A stretch of 38,374 nt of DNA from NCBI GenBank assembly GCA_036274495.1, contig DASUFP010000086.1:1-38374 (forward strand). The letters are read 5' to 3'. Position numbers and translations under genes: made by a program. Source of the stretch: DASUFP01 sp036274495 (GTDB lineage: Bacteria > Bacteroidota > Bacteroidia > AKYH767-A > OLB10). Positions within the stretch are counted from its first letter, which is position 1. Each line of letters opens with the position of its first letter. The notes beneath the pieces were generated by a model. The model saw only the letters and a list, made by a program, of their open reading frames with translations, did no database searches and was not told the DNA's origin. Below are positions 24,513-33,033 of the stretch, one piece after another.

Positions 24513-24551
24513 GCTGAACAGCCGGGGATAGATGCCCCTTGCTGTTCAGCA
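24512..24551 (-). terminator. Strong hairpin running into the clpS start codon
   Basis: An 11-bp stem (TGCTGAACAGC, 24512-24522, with GCTGTTCAGCA, 24541-24551) is extended by an inner GGGG/CCCC helix (24524-24527 with 24535-24538). On the minus strand it is followed by TG TTATTTTTAAC, a weak T-tract, and it lies 36 bp past the stop of the TPR-PD40-SPOR gene. It may end that transcript, or act as a 5' leader structure that hides the clpS ATG. Both readings are inferences. Confidence 0.6.
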
Positions 24552-24586
24552 AAGTTAAAAAAAGTAAAAATGCGGTGTGACCCTGA

Positions 24587-26746
24587 TTACTCTGCCGCAG
24601 GTTCCGGGTGGACAAATGTGGCAAGCTGCTGCTGCTGATCACCGTCGAATACTACTATAAATGCACCCGCGTAACCAGCTGCTATGAGTTGTTCCTTTAA
24701 TAATTTAGCCGATTCATAATCAGGCATATTACCCGATACTACCTGAATATAACCTTTAGTGTTTTTGATGTACTCTGCATCGGCAGGAACCTTACCCTTA
24801 AGCTTTGTTTTAAGTTCCTTTACATCGGCCGAAAAATAGGCGCCAAGTTGAATCCTGAAAACCGGGACGGAGTTGTGCTCGGCAGTTGGTTCCGAAACAG
24901 GCGCAGGAACTGCGGCTGGGATTCCGGTAACGGTTGTTTCTCTCTTTTGAACAGGTGCGGGTGTCGCAGGTAAAGTGGCTGCCGTGGTTGAAACGGGTTG
25001 AGAAGGTACGGCTGATTCATCTTTTGCAGGCACCTCAGCACCGGCAGCAGGTTGTTTTGCATTGGCAGTAACCTCATCCGGTACTACAGATGCCTGAGGC
25101 GTGGCTTTAGAGGGTTCAGTTTGGGTAACTGAAGCAACCGGAGCAGTGGTAATATCAGAGTGAACCGGAACAACCTGTTCGTTTTTAATTGCTTTGTCAG
25201 GGGCCGGTGCTGATGCGGCCGGCAGTTCCTTAACCACGGGTTCGCTGACAGCAGCAGTAGTTTTGGCTGCTGCTGCCTTAGGCTCTGCAGAGGCCGGTTT
25301 ATTTGCTGATGCCTGCGTATTCACTACCGTTTCGGGAACCTGCAGCGCGTCTGCCACCGGCATCGATCCGGTTTCTCCCGGATACTTATTGACGATTACA
25401 AGCTTTTCGGCACCTGTATCGTCACGACGCAGTATCAGCTCCTGGTTGATTCTGCGCTTGCCCTCTCCCCGGTCTTCCAGGTTGGTAAGTTGCTGGCTAA
25501 ACGAAAAGCCATTTGCCTCCACCTGGTAAATGAAATCGCCGGGGATGTAGAGTTTAAGTCTGTAAATATTGGATCCCGGCTGCGAACGGACATGTGCCAC
25601 CGCACCCATGGTTTCAGGGTCAACAATGGTAATGCTCGCCGACGTTCCATCAATGCACTGTGGGCAGTTAAAGACGCCTTCGATTGCCATAAACTGGCGG
25701 GTATCGTGACTTACTGCCGCTTCAAAAACCCTGTATGTACCGGGATCGGCTGCACGGTCGGAGGTAAAGTAAGCTTTCGATTTATCGTTCGAAATAACAT
25801 AGTAAAAATCGTTGCCGGGAGAGTTCACCGGAAATCCCAAATGCGAAGGTGCCGACCATTTGCCGGTAGCCGTCTGCAAATCAGATTTGAAAATATCGTA
25901 TCCGCCGCTGCTCTTGGGTCCGTCTGAGCTGAAGTATAAGGTTCTTCCGTCACCGCTAAGGGTTGGAAAAGCCTCGTTTGCCGCCGTATTAATTTCGGGA
26001 CCAAACGGTATCGGCTCAGACCATTTGCCGGTTTTGCTCTTGGTCATTATATACACATCATAACCCTTCTCTTTACCGGCGTACCTCGACATCACAACAG
26101 TTGACCCGTCCTTCGACAAAAAGAAGTTGGTACAAGCCATATTGTTATCACAGTTTTTATCTTCAAAATCGGCAGGAGCCTTCATTATTTTTCCCGAATT
26201 GTCGGCAAACATGCATGCCGCAGGAATACCCTCTTCGGTTACCTTTTTATCACCAAACAGGTCGTTACGGTCGGCCGAGAGGTCGCTTTGCGCCTCCAGC
26301 GCATTGGTGCCGTATCGGATAAAGTCGTCGGCCGATTTTTGTTTGTCCTTTGATGCGCCCGATTGCTTAAACCGCTCAAGAGCCGTAATGGATTCCTCGA
26401 AACGGGCGGCATGGTGCAGTGCAATACCCAGGTAGTAATCGACATCCGGATTTACCTGAGGCGACAGGCGGGCTACCTCAAGAAACCTTACCCCTTCGCT
26501 TTTGTCGCGGCCGGCTTCTACCATACAAACCCCCAGGCGATAGTTGTATTCGCTGTTTTGGGGACTGTTGCTAACCGCCTGTGAATACAGCGGAAGGGCC
26601 TTTTCAAAATCCCGGGCATCAAATAGTTTCTTTGCCGCTCTTAATAGGTCCGATTCCGATTTGTATCCGGCCTGACCGAAAACGGCAGAAACTGAAAGAA
26701 GGATGAATAATAGCCCTGCAATTGGGCTTAATGACTTGAGTGTCAT
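24587..26746 (-). CDS. Exported TPR-PD40 beta-propeller-SPOR envelope protein
   Basis: A 719-residue protein. Signal peptide (1-24), TPR-like repeats (~28-150), WD40-like PD40 propeller blades (~195-345, with DGRTLYFSSDGPKSSGGYDI and SKAYFTSDR), then a carboxypeptidase-regulatory-like beta region (~350-440). A long Ala/Pro/Thr/Val-rich linker (~455-625) follows, and a C-terminal SPOR domain (~630-715, FRIQLGAYFSADVKEL...YIQVVSGNMPDYESAKLLKE). Related Bacteroidota proteins usually carry OmpA at this end; here SPOR would bind denuded peptidoglycan. It is probably a periplasmic structural or gliding/T9SS-associated factor, but the exact role is unknown. It lies 65 bp downstream of plsY. Confidence 0.75.
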   Translation of the reverse strand: MTLKSLSPIAGLLFILLSVSAVFGQAGYKSESDLLRAAKKLFDARDFEKALPLYSQAVSNSPQNSEYNYRLGVCMVEAGRDKSEGVRFLEVARLSPQVNPDVDYYLGIALHHAARFEESITALERFKQSGASKDKQKSADDFIRYGTNALEAQSDLSADRNDLFGDKKVTEEGIPAACMFADNSGKIMKAPADFEDKNCDNNMACTNFFLSKDGSTVVMSRYAGKEKGYDVYIMTKSKTGKWSEPIPFGPEINTAANEAFPTLSGDGRTLYFSSDGPKSSGGYDIFKSDLQTATGKWSAPSHLGFPVNSPGNDFYYVISNDKSKAYFTSDRAADPGTYRVFEAAVSHDTRQFMAIEGVFNCPQCIDGTSASITIVDPETMGAVAHVRSQPGSNIYRLKLYIPGDFIYQVEANGFSFSQQLTNLEDRGEGKRRINQELILRRDDTGAEKLVIVNKYPGETGSMPVADALQVPETVVNTQASANKPASAEPKAAAAKTTAAVSEPVVKELPAASAPAPDKAIKNEQVVPVHSDITTAPVASVTQTEPSKATPQASVVPDEVTANAKQPAAGAEVPAKDESAVPSQPVSTTAATLPATPAPVQKRETTVTGIPAAVPAPVSEPTAEHNSVPVFRIQLGAYFSADVKELKTKLKGKVPADAEYIKNTKGYIQVVSGNMPDYESAKLLKEQLIAAGYAGAFIVVFDGDQQQQLATFVHPEPAAE

Positions 26747-26811
26747 GTTGAAGTTTTTGATTGGGCGTGTATACGTAAACCCACCCAGGGTTGTTACAAC
26801 TAACCTTACAA

Positions 26812-27456
26812 TCAGCTTTTTGAAGACCCTTTGGAGAGCAGGTAGACCTTGGATTCGGTGCCCCTTAACAGCCGCTCGATGTTTTTCTGATGGGTAATAA
26901 GCACCAGAATGGATACGGACATGGCGAAAATGTTTACCGAAGGAATGGTTTCCTTAAAAACAAGCATTATCACAAACGGATAAGCCAGAGCAGCCAGCAT
27001 AGACCCCAGCGAAACATATTTTGAAAACAATAAGACCAGCAAAAATATCCCGGCACAAATAAGGGCGGCAGCCGGCTGAACGCCCAGTAGTATGCCGAGC
27101 AAGGTTGCCACCCCCTTGCCCCCTCTGAATCCGGCAAAAACCGGGTAAATATGACCCAGTAAAGCCGCTATGCCCAGTGCCAGTTTAAAGTTGACATATT
27201 GTTGTGTGCCCGGTAAATAATGGCCAAAGAACTGGGCCAGCTGTAAGGCCAGGTACCCTTTCGAAATATCCATTAGTAATACCGGAATCCCTGCCCCTTT
27301 TCCAAGTACCCTGAAGGTGTTGGTGGCTCCGGCATTGCCACTCCCGTATTCCCGTACATCAATTCCATACAGGGCTTGTCCAATCCAAACCGCCGAAGGC
27401 ACTGAACCAATCAGGTAAGCAAGTAAAAGTGCCGCAAGGTTTTCAGGATTGATCAC
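26812..27456 (-). CDS. plsY: Acyl-phosphate:glycerol-3-phosphate acyltransferase PlsY
   Basis: A 214-residue integral membrane enzyme that makes lysophosphatidate from acyl-phosphate and glycerol-3-phosphate, the first acylation of phospholipid synthesis. Motifs are all present: YLIGSVPSAVWIG, REYGSGNAGATNTFRVLGKG and FRGGKGVATLLG, among multiple hydrophobic helices. Start is GTG (27456). A promoter-like element (27479-27507) lies just upstream, so it probably begins its own transcript that continues into the TPR-PD40-SPOR gene. Confidence 0.95.
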   Translation of the reverse strand: MINPENLAALLLAYLIGSVPSAVWIGQALYGIDVREYGSGNAGATNTFRVLGKGAGIPVLLMDISKGYLALQLAQFFGHYLPGTQQYVNFKLALGIAALLGHIYPVFAGFRGGKGVATLLGILLGVQPAAALICAGIFLLVLLFSKYVSLGSMLAALAYPFVIMLVFKETIPSVNIFAMSVSILVLITHQKNIERLLRGTESKVYLLSKGSSKS

Positions 27457-27478
27457 AGGTCTGCTAATAGTGCCTGGT

Positions 27479-27507
27479 CAAAATTAACAAAAACCTGCAC
27501 TTTGCAA
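27479..27507 (-). promoter_or_regulatory. Promoter of plsY (TTG - 18 bp - TAATTTTG)
   Basis: On the minus strand TTG (27507-27505) and TAATTTTG (27486-27479) are spaced 18 bp, close to the Bacteroidota -33/-7 consensus (TAnnTTTG). It lies 22 bp upstream of the GTG start. Confidence 0.5.
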
Positions 27508-27510
27508 CAT

Positions 27511-27561
27511 TAAAAAAAAGCAATCGCCGGCAGTTACAGGTAGGCAAACCGGCCGGCGATT
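27511..27561 (-). terminator. Intrinsic terminator downstream of the 1497-aa gene
   Basis: On the minus strand a 10-bp GC-rich stem (AATCGCCGGC / GCCGGCGATT, 27522-27531 with 27552-27561) is followed by GC and then eight T residues (27519-27512). It is 40 bp past the stop of the 1497-aa gene and just ahead of the plsY promoter. The 20-nt loop has room for more pairing. Confidence 0.75.
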
Positions 27562-27601
27562 AAAATTACAAATACTTGAATAATAGTTAATTAAATACCT
27601 T

Positions 27602-30600
27602 CTATTCACCTAAATCTTCAAATCTTCGTTTGAATTCATTCTTTTTCCTTTCGGTAGACAGCAGGTACTGATATGGTGCTTTATCGCCCTTATCGGAGGC
27701 AACCCTTTTGTCGGGCTTCATGTTGTTTATGATATCATTGTACTTCTGGTCGGAAGAGATCGACTGCATCACCCCTTTCTGGTAGTTAAAAAAGAACCAG
27801 GTGTTGCCATCGAGTTCCAGGTACATGTTAAAGATATCACCGGACCTCCTTCGGTCGACTTCAACATAACCGGAGAGCACGCGGTTTACAGGCGTTTTAC
27901 CAATATAGCCTACTCCTATTTTGCCTACCGATTTATAGGCCAGCATCTCTTTTTGCCAGTACATGCTCAAAGCCGTCAGAAATATGGAATGCTCCAGTTC
28001 CGATGGTATCTTTTTGGGCGCTCCGTACAAGGCAATTTCCGAAAGAAACTTCTCCCCTTTGTCCTTACCCAGCAACTGCCGCATACCCTCCTGGAACACC
28101 GGCCGGTTGTCGTTGGTCGGAGGTAAGGTTGGATACGACAAAATAAGGTCGGCCATTGCCTTCAAAGCGTCGTTGTTAAAGAAGAAATCCAGATCCAGCA
28201 TCACATCCATATACAGGGTGTCCTCCGCCGGTACCAGGTTCACAATTCCGATTGCTTTTGTACTGAACTGACCATAGTCAACTCCCAAATTGATATTACC
28301 CTGTCCTCTGAAGAAACATCCGTCGTCGTTGAGCGCAATGGAATTGCCTTTGTTGATATCATAGGGTTCGTCATTTTTTGATCCCTCTTTTTCATCTGTT
28401 GGAGCCGGAGCAGGTACAATCCTGAATTCCTTTGATGCGCCGTCATACGAGAGAAGCCCTTCGGCTGCCAGTATATCGGTGTCGGCGGCGGAGAGCCGGG
28501 GCGATAAAAATGTTCCGTACACGTTGGCGGAATCCTTACCAAAGACAATGGCACTGGTGAGTTTTTCACCGTTCTCGTTTACGGGTCCGACTACCGGCAC
28601 ATTAACACCACTCGGGTTGATTTCGGCAGCGAAGCTGAACCAGTTTACAGGCAGCGACGAGCAGTTGTGATTGGCCCTGGCAAACCCTGTGAAGAACGGA
28701 TTTTGACGGGAAGCCTGAATGCTGAACCTCCCCTTGTACTGGATATTCGGACTTAGCAGGAAGTTGAGTGAATCAGGTACATCACCATTGGCAAAGGTCT
28801 GGAAGGTGGTATCAACGCCTATTTGGGTCAGGTGCAGCAGGTGTTTAATTTTCAGCTGATCGATGTACTCGTAATCCCCGTTACCGGAGTAGTTCTTCCT
28901 TCCTTTTATTTTGATGGTGGAATTAATCATGGTATGGTAACGGGTGGCGGTATTGGCAATAACGCGCGCATTCAGCAGTTCACGCATATTCGCCGCCTTT
29001 TCAACCGTAAGGTCACCATCGCCCGGGATTATGGATGCATCCGCGACAAGCACCTCCACAACCTCATGGGCACGAATAAGCTTATCACGAAGACTGTACG
29101 TGGTGTTGGGCGAATACCATTTCAACGAATCCTGTGCCGGGTGTATGGAGACAAACTCCGATCCGGCAATTTTCATATCCTTGGTCTTTTTCTCATAGCT
29201 GGTCATACCAAACTGCACATCTTTCTCGTCCATCATCCACCTGAATTTCTGGATGTAGCAGATGTACTGATTCAATGGCAGGGTTACGTACGAGTTTATG
29301 CCGTTCGAATTAAATTCACCGTATCGCTTCTCCAGATCAATAAACGATTTCATATTGGTGGTCGACAGGGCCAGCACTCCCTCATCGCCCGAATTCAGGT
29401 AAAAGTTAGAGGTGTCGGCCTGAAAGGTGATCTGTTTCAAATTATACAAATTCGACTCGAGGCGTGCCGCCTCAAAGGCAATAGTCCCATTGGCGGTAGC
29501 GCCTGCTTTTGCCAGTACCAGGTTTCCGTCCAGGTGCGTGGAGTCGTTGAAAAGGGTGAAATCAGTAGTCTTTTTAAAGACAAACATCTTGTCTTCTTTA
29601 GGCCTCCAGTTAACATATACACTGTCGCCGTGACCTGCCGGGTACTCCACATTGGCAATGGTGGTACGCTTCATATTAAACTGATCGACATCGGCATTGG
29701 TAGAGTCAGGAAAAAAGTAAAAGTCTTTTGACCGCGATTCAGAATTGAGATATTTCAATTTGCCTGCTCCGCGCAGTCCGTTGTTGCTCAGGTTCAGCTT
29801 TTCGGTATAGTTGCCTTTTCCGTTATATGCCGTTAAACCTCCTTCGCCCAGCACTCTCTTAAATCCAAGTGAATTGTCTTCCTGTATGCTGATGCGTTCC
29901 TTTATATCGGGAAAGATCCCCGCCGAGGAGAGTGTTCCGTCAAAGGCGAGTCCTTTCGGATCAAAGTTGTCAAGACTGTCGATGGTAAACGGATCGACTT
30001 TGAAATAGAAGTTCCCCCTTTTGTAAATGCCCCCAAAAATCCAGTCGTAATCATAATATACATACGACTCCTTATCGCTTTTGAAGATCGGGTATTCAGG
30101 CGATTTCTGATACGATGATTTGTTGTCGGGTCTGTCGATACTGAGGGTGCCGTTTACATCCGCCAAAACGCTGTGTATGGGCTGTAACGGAATCCGGCCA
30201 TCAGCCAAAACAGTGTCGGCAGGTACCTTCATGCTGAGCGAGTCGATTGCCGGCATTTTTATCTGGAAATCATCATAGCTGAAGCTGAAGTTTTTTCCGT
30301 GGTAATCGAAACGGCCGGCATGCACCCTTCCGTCAAAGGTGAAGTCACGGTTTTTCTTTAACAGGACCTCCTGTTCATGCGGAATAACATATACAAACTG
30401 TGTATCACTGAGTGCTATTCTCGAGACCCCACGCATCAGAATATCGTTGTTCAGCAAGTTGATGGTACCGTTCGGTTTGCCGCTTATCTGGGAGCTGAAT
30501 TCAAGTATGTCGTAGTCGGTTTTACCTACGCTGGAACTGATATAATAGTAGAGCCGGTCTTTCACCAGCGCCCTGTCCGTTGACTCGTCATAGGCAAGAA

Positions 30601-32095
30601 AACCCTGGCTCGATAAATCAAGGAACATGTTGCGCACTTCCGATTCACTCATTTTCAGATACGAGGCAAACTCAGGAACACTTATTACTTTAAGCTGATA
30701 AGTCTCGGCATATTGCTTGATCTTGTACAAGGGGTTCACTTCCGAAAAGCCCTGGAGGCGCTGGTAGCGCTGCGCCCTGAAAAAGTTGGCTGACTCAACC
30801 GACGCTTTCACCTCTCCCCCTCCGCTGATCATTGACATATCAATAAGCGGATCGTCAATTTTCCACCTGAGCTGATCCACATAAATATCCACTTTATGAT
30901 AGGTGTCGTAAAACGGCGTTCCGGCCGATTTACCCGACGGACGTATGATGGTAAGTTCCCTGTCACCGTTGATGTATTTTATTTGAACGCCGGGATGGTA
31001 AACCGAGTCGCCATCCATGTAAATGGTAAGGGATGTTTTATCGGCCACAATACGGTCGGGCCGGATCACAAAACTCTGTGAAGCCGCCACCAGGAAGGGT
31101 TTGCCGTTTCTTGTGAAGGTTAGCCGGGCAGGACGGAAGTTGTCACCGCTTCCGATAATTTTTGATCCGTGCATCGAAAATCCTCCCCGGTATGAGGCAT
31201 CTTTCACCAGCTCCTTTATTTCGAGATCGGTACTGTAGGACCTGAACCGGGGATAGGTTGCATTTTCTTCGGTTACATTCGCAAGCAACCGGTCCGATAA
31301 TACGCCTGTCAACGCCTGATTGAAGACCGTTTTATTGTAAAAGGATACCGAATCAGCTGTGTAATCGGAGCCGGTAACATCAATTTTATACTGTTTCAGC
31401 TCGGCATACACCTGTCCGCCATTCAGCCCTGCCCGTTCCCATGTTACCTTACCTCCCGAGCCAAAAAACAACTTGGAGGTAGGATAATATTCGCCGCCTG
31501 TGTTGATGATGGATGCGGAGTCGTTTTTGGCAATACAGATGAGCGATGTGGATTTAAAAACGATTTTGGGCAGCGAATCAAATTCGAAACGGTAGTCAGC
31601 CGAACTCGATTTCCAGGTGGTTGACGGCGATGAATAGAGGGTGTTTGTGGCAAACAGGTCGTAACATACATCGAGGTATTTGCTGAAATTCCTTACCGAG
31701 CCGGTGAGGAGTTTGGAGATGCCCGCATGCCAGTTGTCGAAACTGGCGGCCGACTGGCTGCTCTCGGTAAACCCGATGAGGGCGTTCAGATAGTTGCTGA
31801 AATCGGGGAAAGCCTTCAGCCGTTTCTTAAGCATGGCATCACAGGTGCTGTAAATACGTTCCTGCTGATCGCCGTTAAACTTACCCCCATTCCATGGAAT
31901 GGTGAATTTTTCTATCAGTTTTTCGGCGTCCTTCTTGTTTGTAACAGCCAAAAAGGATTGCATTTCGGTGAGAAACTTTGCCGGTTCATGGGTAAAAGAC
32001 TTGGGAACCTGTGCAGCCGCACCGTTGAAAAGGAAACCATTTAAAATCAGGAGCGTGGTTAACAACCACACAAATTGTCTCATCATTCGATTCAT
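27602..32095 (-). CDS. Very large exported protein, Bacteroidota-type, unknown function
   Basis: A 1497-residue protein with a signal peptide (~1-29, ending GAAA before QVPK). Residues ~35-160 are helical (LTEMQSFLAVTNKKDAEKLI, CDAMLKKRLKAFPDFSNYLN). The rest is overwhelmingly beta: repeated segments such as GRVHAGRFDYHGKNFSFSYD, GNFYFKVDPFTIDSLDNFD and SDKESYVYYDYDWIFGGIYK suggest an extended beta-solenoid in the periplasm or at the outer membrane. A short helical segment near residues 460-510 resembles a winged-helix insert. No TM barrel or OmpA/T9SS tail is visible. The ATG overlaps the TGA of prmA by 4 bp, so it is co-translated with it. Conserved hypothetical type; no function assigned. 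Confidence 0.7.
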   Translation of the reverse strand: MNRMMRQFVWLLTTLLILNGFLFNGAAAQVPKSFTHEPAKFLTEMQSFLAVTNKKDAEKLIEKFTIPWNGGKFNGDQQERIYSTCDAMLKKRLKAFPDFSNYLNALIGFTESSQSAASFDNWHAGISKLLTGSVRNFSKYLDVCYDLFATNTLYSSPSTTWKSSSADYRFEFDSLPKIVFKSTSLICIAKNDSASIINTGGEYYPTSKLFFGSGGKVTWERAGLNGGQVYAELKQYKIDVTGSDYTADSVSFYNKTVFNQALTGVLSDRLLANVTEENATYPRFRSYSTDLEIKELVKDASYRGGFSMHGSKIIGSGDNFRPARLTFTRNGKPFLVAASQSFVIRPDRIVADKTSLTIYMDGDSVYHPGVQIKYINGDRELTIIRPSGKSAGTPFYDTYHKVDIYVDQLRWKIDDPLIDMSMISGGGEVKASVESANFFRAQRYQRLQGFSEVNPLYKIKQYAETYQLKVISVPEFASYLKMSESEVRNMFLDLSSQGFLAYDESTDRALVKDRLYYYISSSVGKTDYDILEFSSQISGKPNGTINLLNNDILMRGVSRIALSDTQFVYVIPHEQEVLLKKNRDFTFDGRVHAGRFDYHGKNFSFSYDDFQIKMPAIDSLSMKVPADTVLADGRIPLQPIHSVLADVNGTLSIDRPDNKSSYQKSPEYPIFKSDKESYVYYDYDWIFGGIYKRGNFYFKVDPFTIDSLDNFDPKGLAFDGTLSSAGIFPDIKERISIQEDNSLGFKRVLGEGGLTAYNGKGNYTEKLNLSNNGLRGAGKLKYLNSESRSKDFYFFPDSTNADVDQFNMKRTTIANVEYPAGHGDSVYVNWRPKEDKMFVFKKTTDFTLFNDSTHLDGNLVLAKAGATANGTIAFEAARLESNLYNLKQITFQADTSNFYLNSGDEGVLALSTTNMKSFIDLEKRYGEFNSNGINSYVTLPLNQYICYIQKFRWMMDEKDVQFGMTSYEKKTKDMKIAGSEFVSIHPAQDSLKWYSPNTTYSLRDKLIRAHEVVEVLVADASIIPGDGDLTVEKAANMRELLNARVIANTATRYHTMINSTIKIKGRKNYSGNGDYEYIDQLKIKHLLHLTQIGVDTTFQTFANGDVPDSLNFLLSPNIQYKGRFSIQASRQNPFFTGFARANHNCSSLPVNWFSFAAEINPSGVNVPVVGPVNENGEKLTSAIVFGKDSANVYGTFLSPRLSAADTDILAAEGLLSYDGASKEFRIVPAPAPTDEKEGSKNDEPYDINKGNSIALNDDGCFFRGQGNINLGVDYGQFSTKAIGIVNLVPAEDTLYMDVMLDLDFFFNNDALKAMADLILSYPTLPPTNDNRPVFQEGMRQLLGKDKGEKFLSEIALYGAPKKIPSELEHSIFLTALSMYWQKEMLAYKSVGKIGVGYIGKTPVNRVLSGYVEVDRRRSGDIFNMYLELDGNTWFFFNYQKGVMQSISSDQKYNDIINNMKPDKRVASDKGDKAPYQYLLSTERKKNEFKRRFEDLGE

Positions 32096-32928
32096 ATACC
32101 TTTCTTAAACGACGCTGCACACCAGTTATTTCGAAGCAGCGTTCCGGTGAGTTCAAAATTAAATTCGCGGGCTTTTTCACGGATCAGCTGCAGGTCTTCC
32201 GAATAAAAACCACTTAGCACCAGATTCCCTTCAGGCTTTAGCGCCCGGGCATATCCGGGGATATCATCGAGTAAAATGTTCCTGTTGATGTTTGCCAGTA
32301 TACTATCAAAGTCGGTGTCGGTGATGTCGGCAACAGTACCCTTTAAGGCCGTAACATGTTGGCAGTTGTTCAACCGGATGTTGATTTCGGCATTTGCGGC
32401 GGCGTTGCCATCATAATCGGCGGCAGTAACGCCGGCAGCTCCAAGTTTTTCGGCAAGTATGGCGAGCACACCGCTGCCGGTACCCATGTCGAGTACTTTT
32501 TTAGCCTTAAAATCCATTTCCAGCATCCGCGCAACCATCATCCGGGTGGTAGCATGGTGGCCCGTTCCGAAAGCCATGCCGGGCCTGATCACTATTTCGT
32601 AAGGCGCGTCAGTAGCGGGATGATACTCGGCCCGTATATGCACCTTGTCATCGACCGTTACAGGAGTAAAGTTCTTTTCCCATTCGGCATTCCAGTTGAC
32701 ATACGGAATTTTTCTGCTCGTCCATTTCATGCCCGTAAAAGCCGGAATGCCTTCGGCAGTTATCTTCTCGAGCCTTGCACGATTGAAATGCTCTTCGGGT
32801 ATATAGGCGGCCACTCCCTCATCGGTATCCTGAAACATGTCAAAGCCTGCATCAGCGAGCAGTGCCGAGAGAATTTCTGAGGAAAATTCAGGGTTAGAAG
32901 AGGTAAACAGTATCTCTATATAATCCAT
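32092..32928 (-). CDS. prmA: Ribosomal protein L11 methyltransferase PrmA
   Basis: A 278-residue SAM-dependent enzyme that methylates ribosomal protein L11. The N-terminal substrate-recognition domain spans ~1-95. Then come the PrmA hallmark PGMAFGTGHHATT (116-128), SAM motif I VLDMGTGSGVLAI (145-157), and the later motifs AADYDGNAAANAEIN and DSILANINRNILLDDIP. The length is typical. It has its own promoter-like element upstream and overlaps the start of the 1497-aa gene by 4 bp. Confidence 0.95.
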   Translation of the reverse strand: MDYIEILFTSSNPEFSSEILSALLADAGFDMFQDTDEGVAAYIPEEHFNRARLEKITAEGIPAFTGMKWTSRKIPYVNWNAEWEKNFTPVTVDDKVHIRAEYHPATDAPYEIVIRPGMAFGTGHHATTRMMVARMLEMDFKAKKVLDMGTGSGVLAILAEKLGAAGVTAADYDGNAAANAEINIRLNNCQHVTALKGTVADITDTDFDSILANINRNILLDDIPGYARALKPEGNLVLSGFYSEDLQLIREKAREFNFELTGTLLRNNWCAASFKKGI

Positions 32929-32932
32929 CTGT

Positions 32933-32960
32933 CAAATGTACTGAATGGCATTTGAGCCAA
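32933..32960 (-). promoter_or_regulatory. Promoter of prmA (TTG - 17 bp - TACATTTG)
   Basis: On the minus strand TTG (32960-32958) and TACATTTG (32940-32933), matching TAnnTTTG, lie just upstream of the prmA ATG (32928). The leader would be very short. Confidence 0.5.
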
Positions 32961-33012
32961 TGCGTAAAAAAGAACCGGTTTTTCAACAATGTCAGAGAAG
33001 CGTATCAATGAC

Positions 33013-33020
33013 TAAATTTG
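33013..33020 (+). promoter_or_regulatory. -7 promoter box TAAATTTG of hutI
   Basis: TAAATTTG matches the TAnnTTTG consensus and lies 13 bp upstream of the hutI ATG (33034). No clear -33 TTG is seen. It is divergent from the prmA promoter across about 70 bp. Confidence 0.45.
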
Positions 33021-33033
33021 CAATCCCTGAATC

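Noticed and set aside
28823..29731. 302-codon open frame on the plus strand opposite the 1497-aa gene
   Set aside because: It lies entirely antisense to a long coding gene, has no recognisable domain, and its composition is what the antisense of a coding gene gives.
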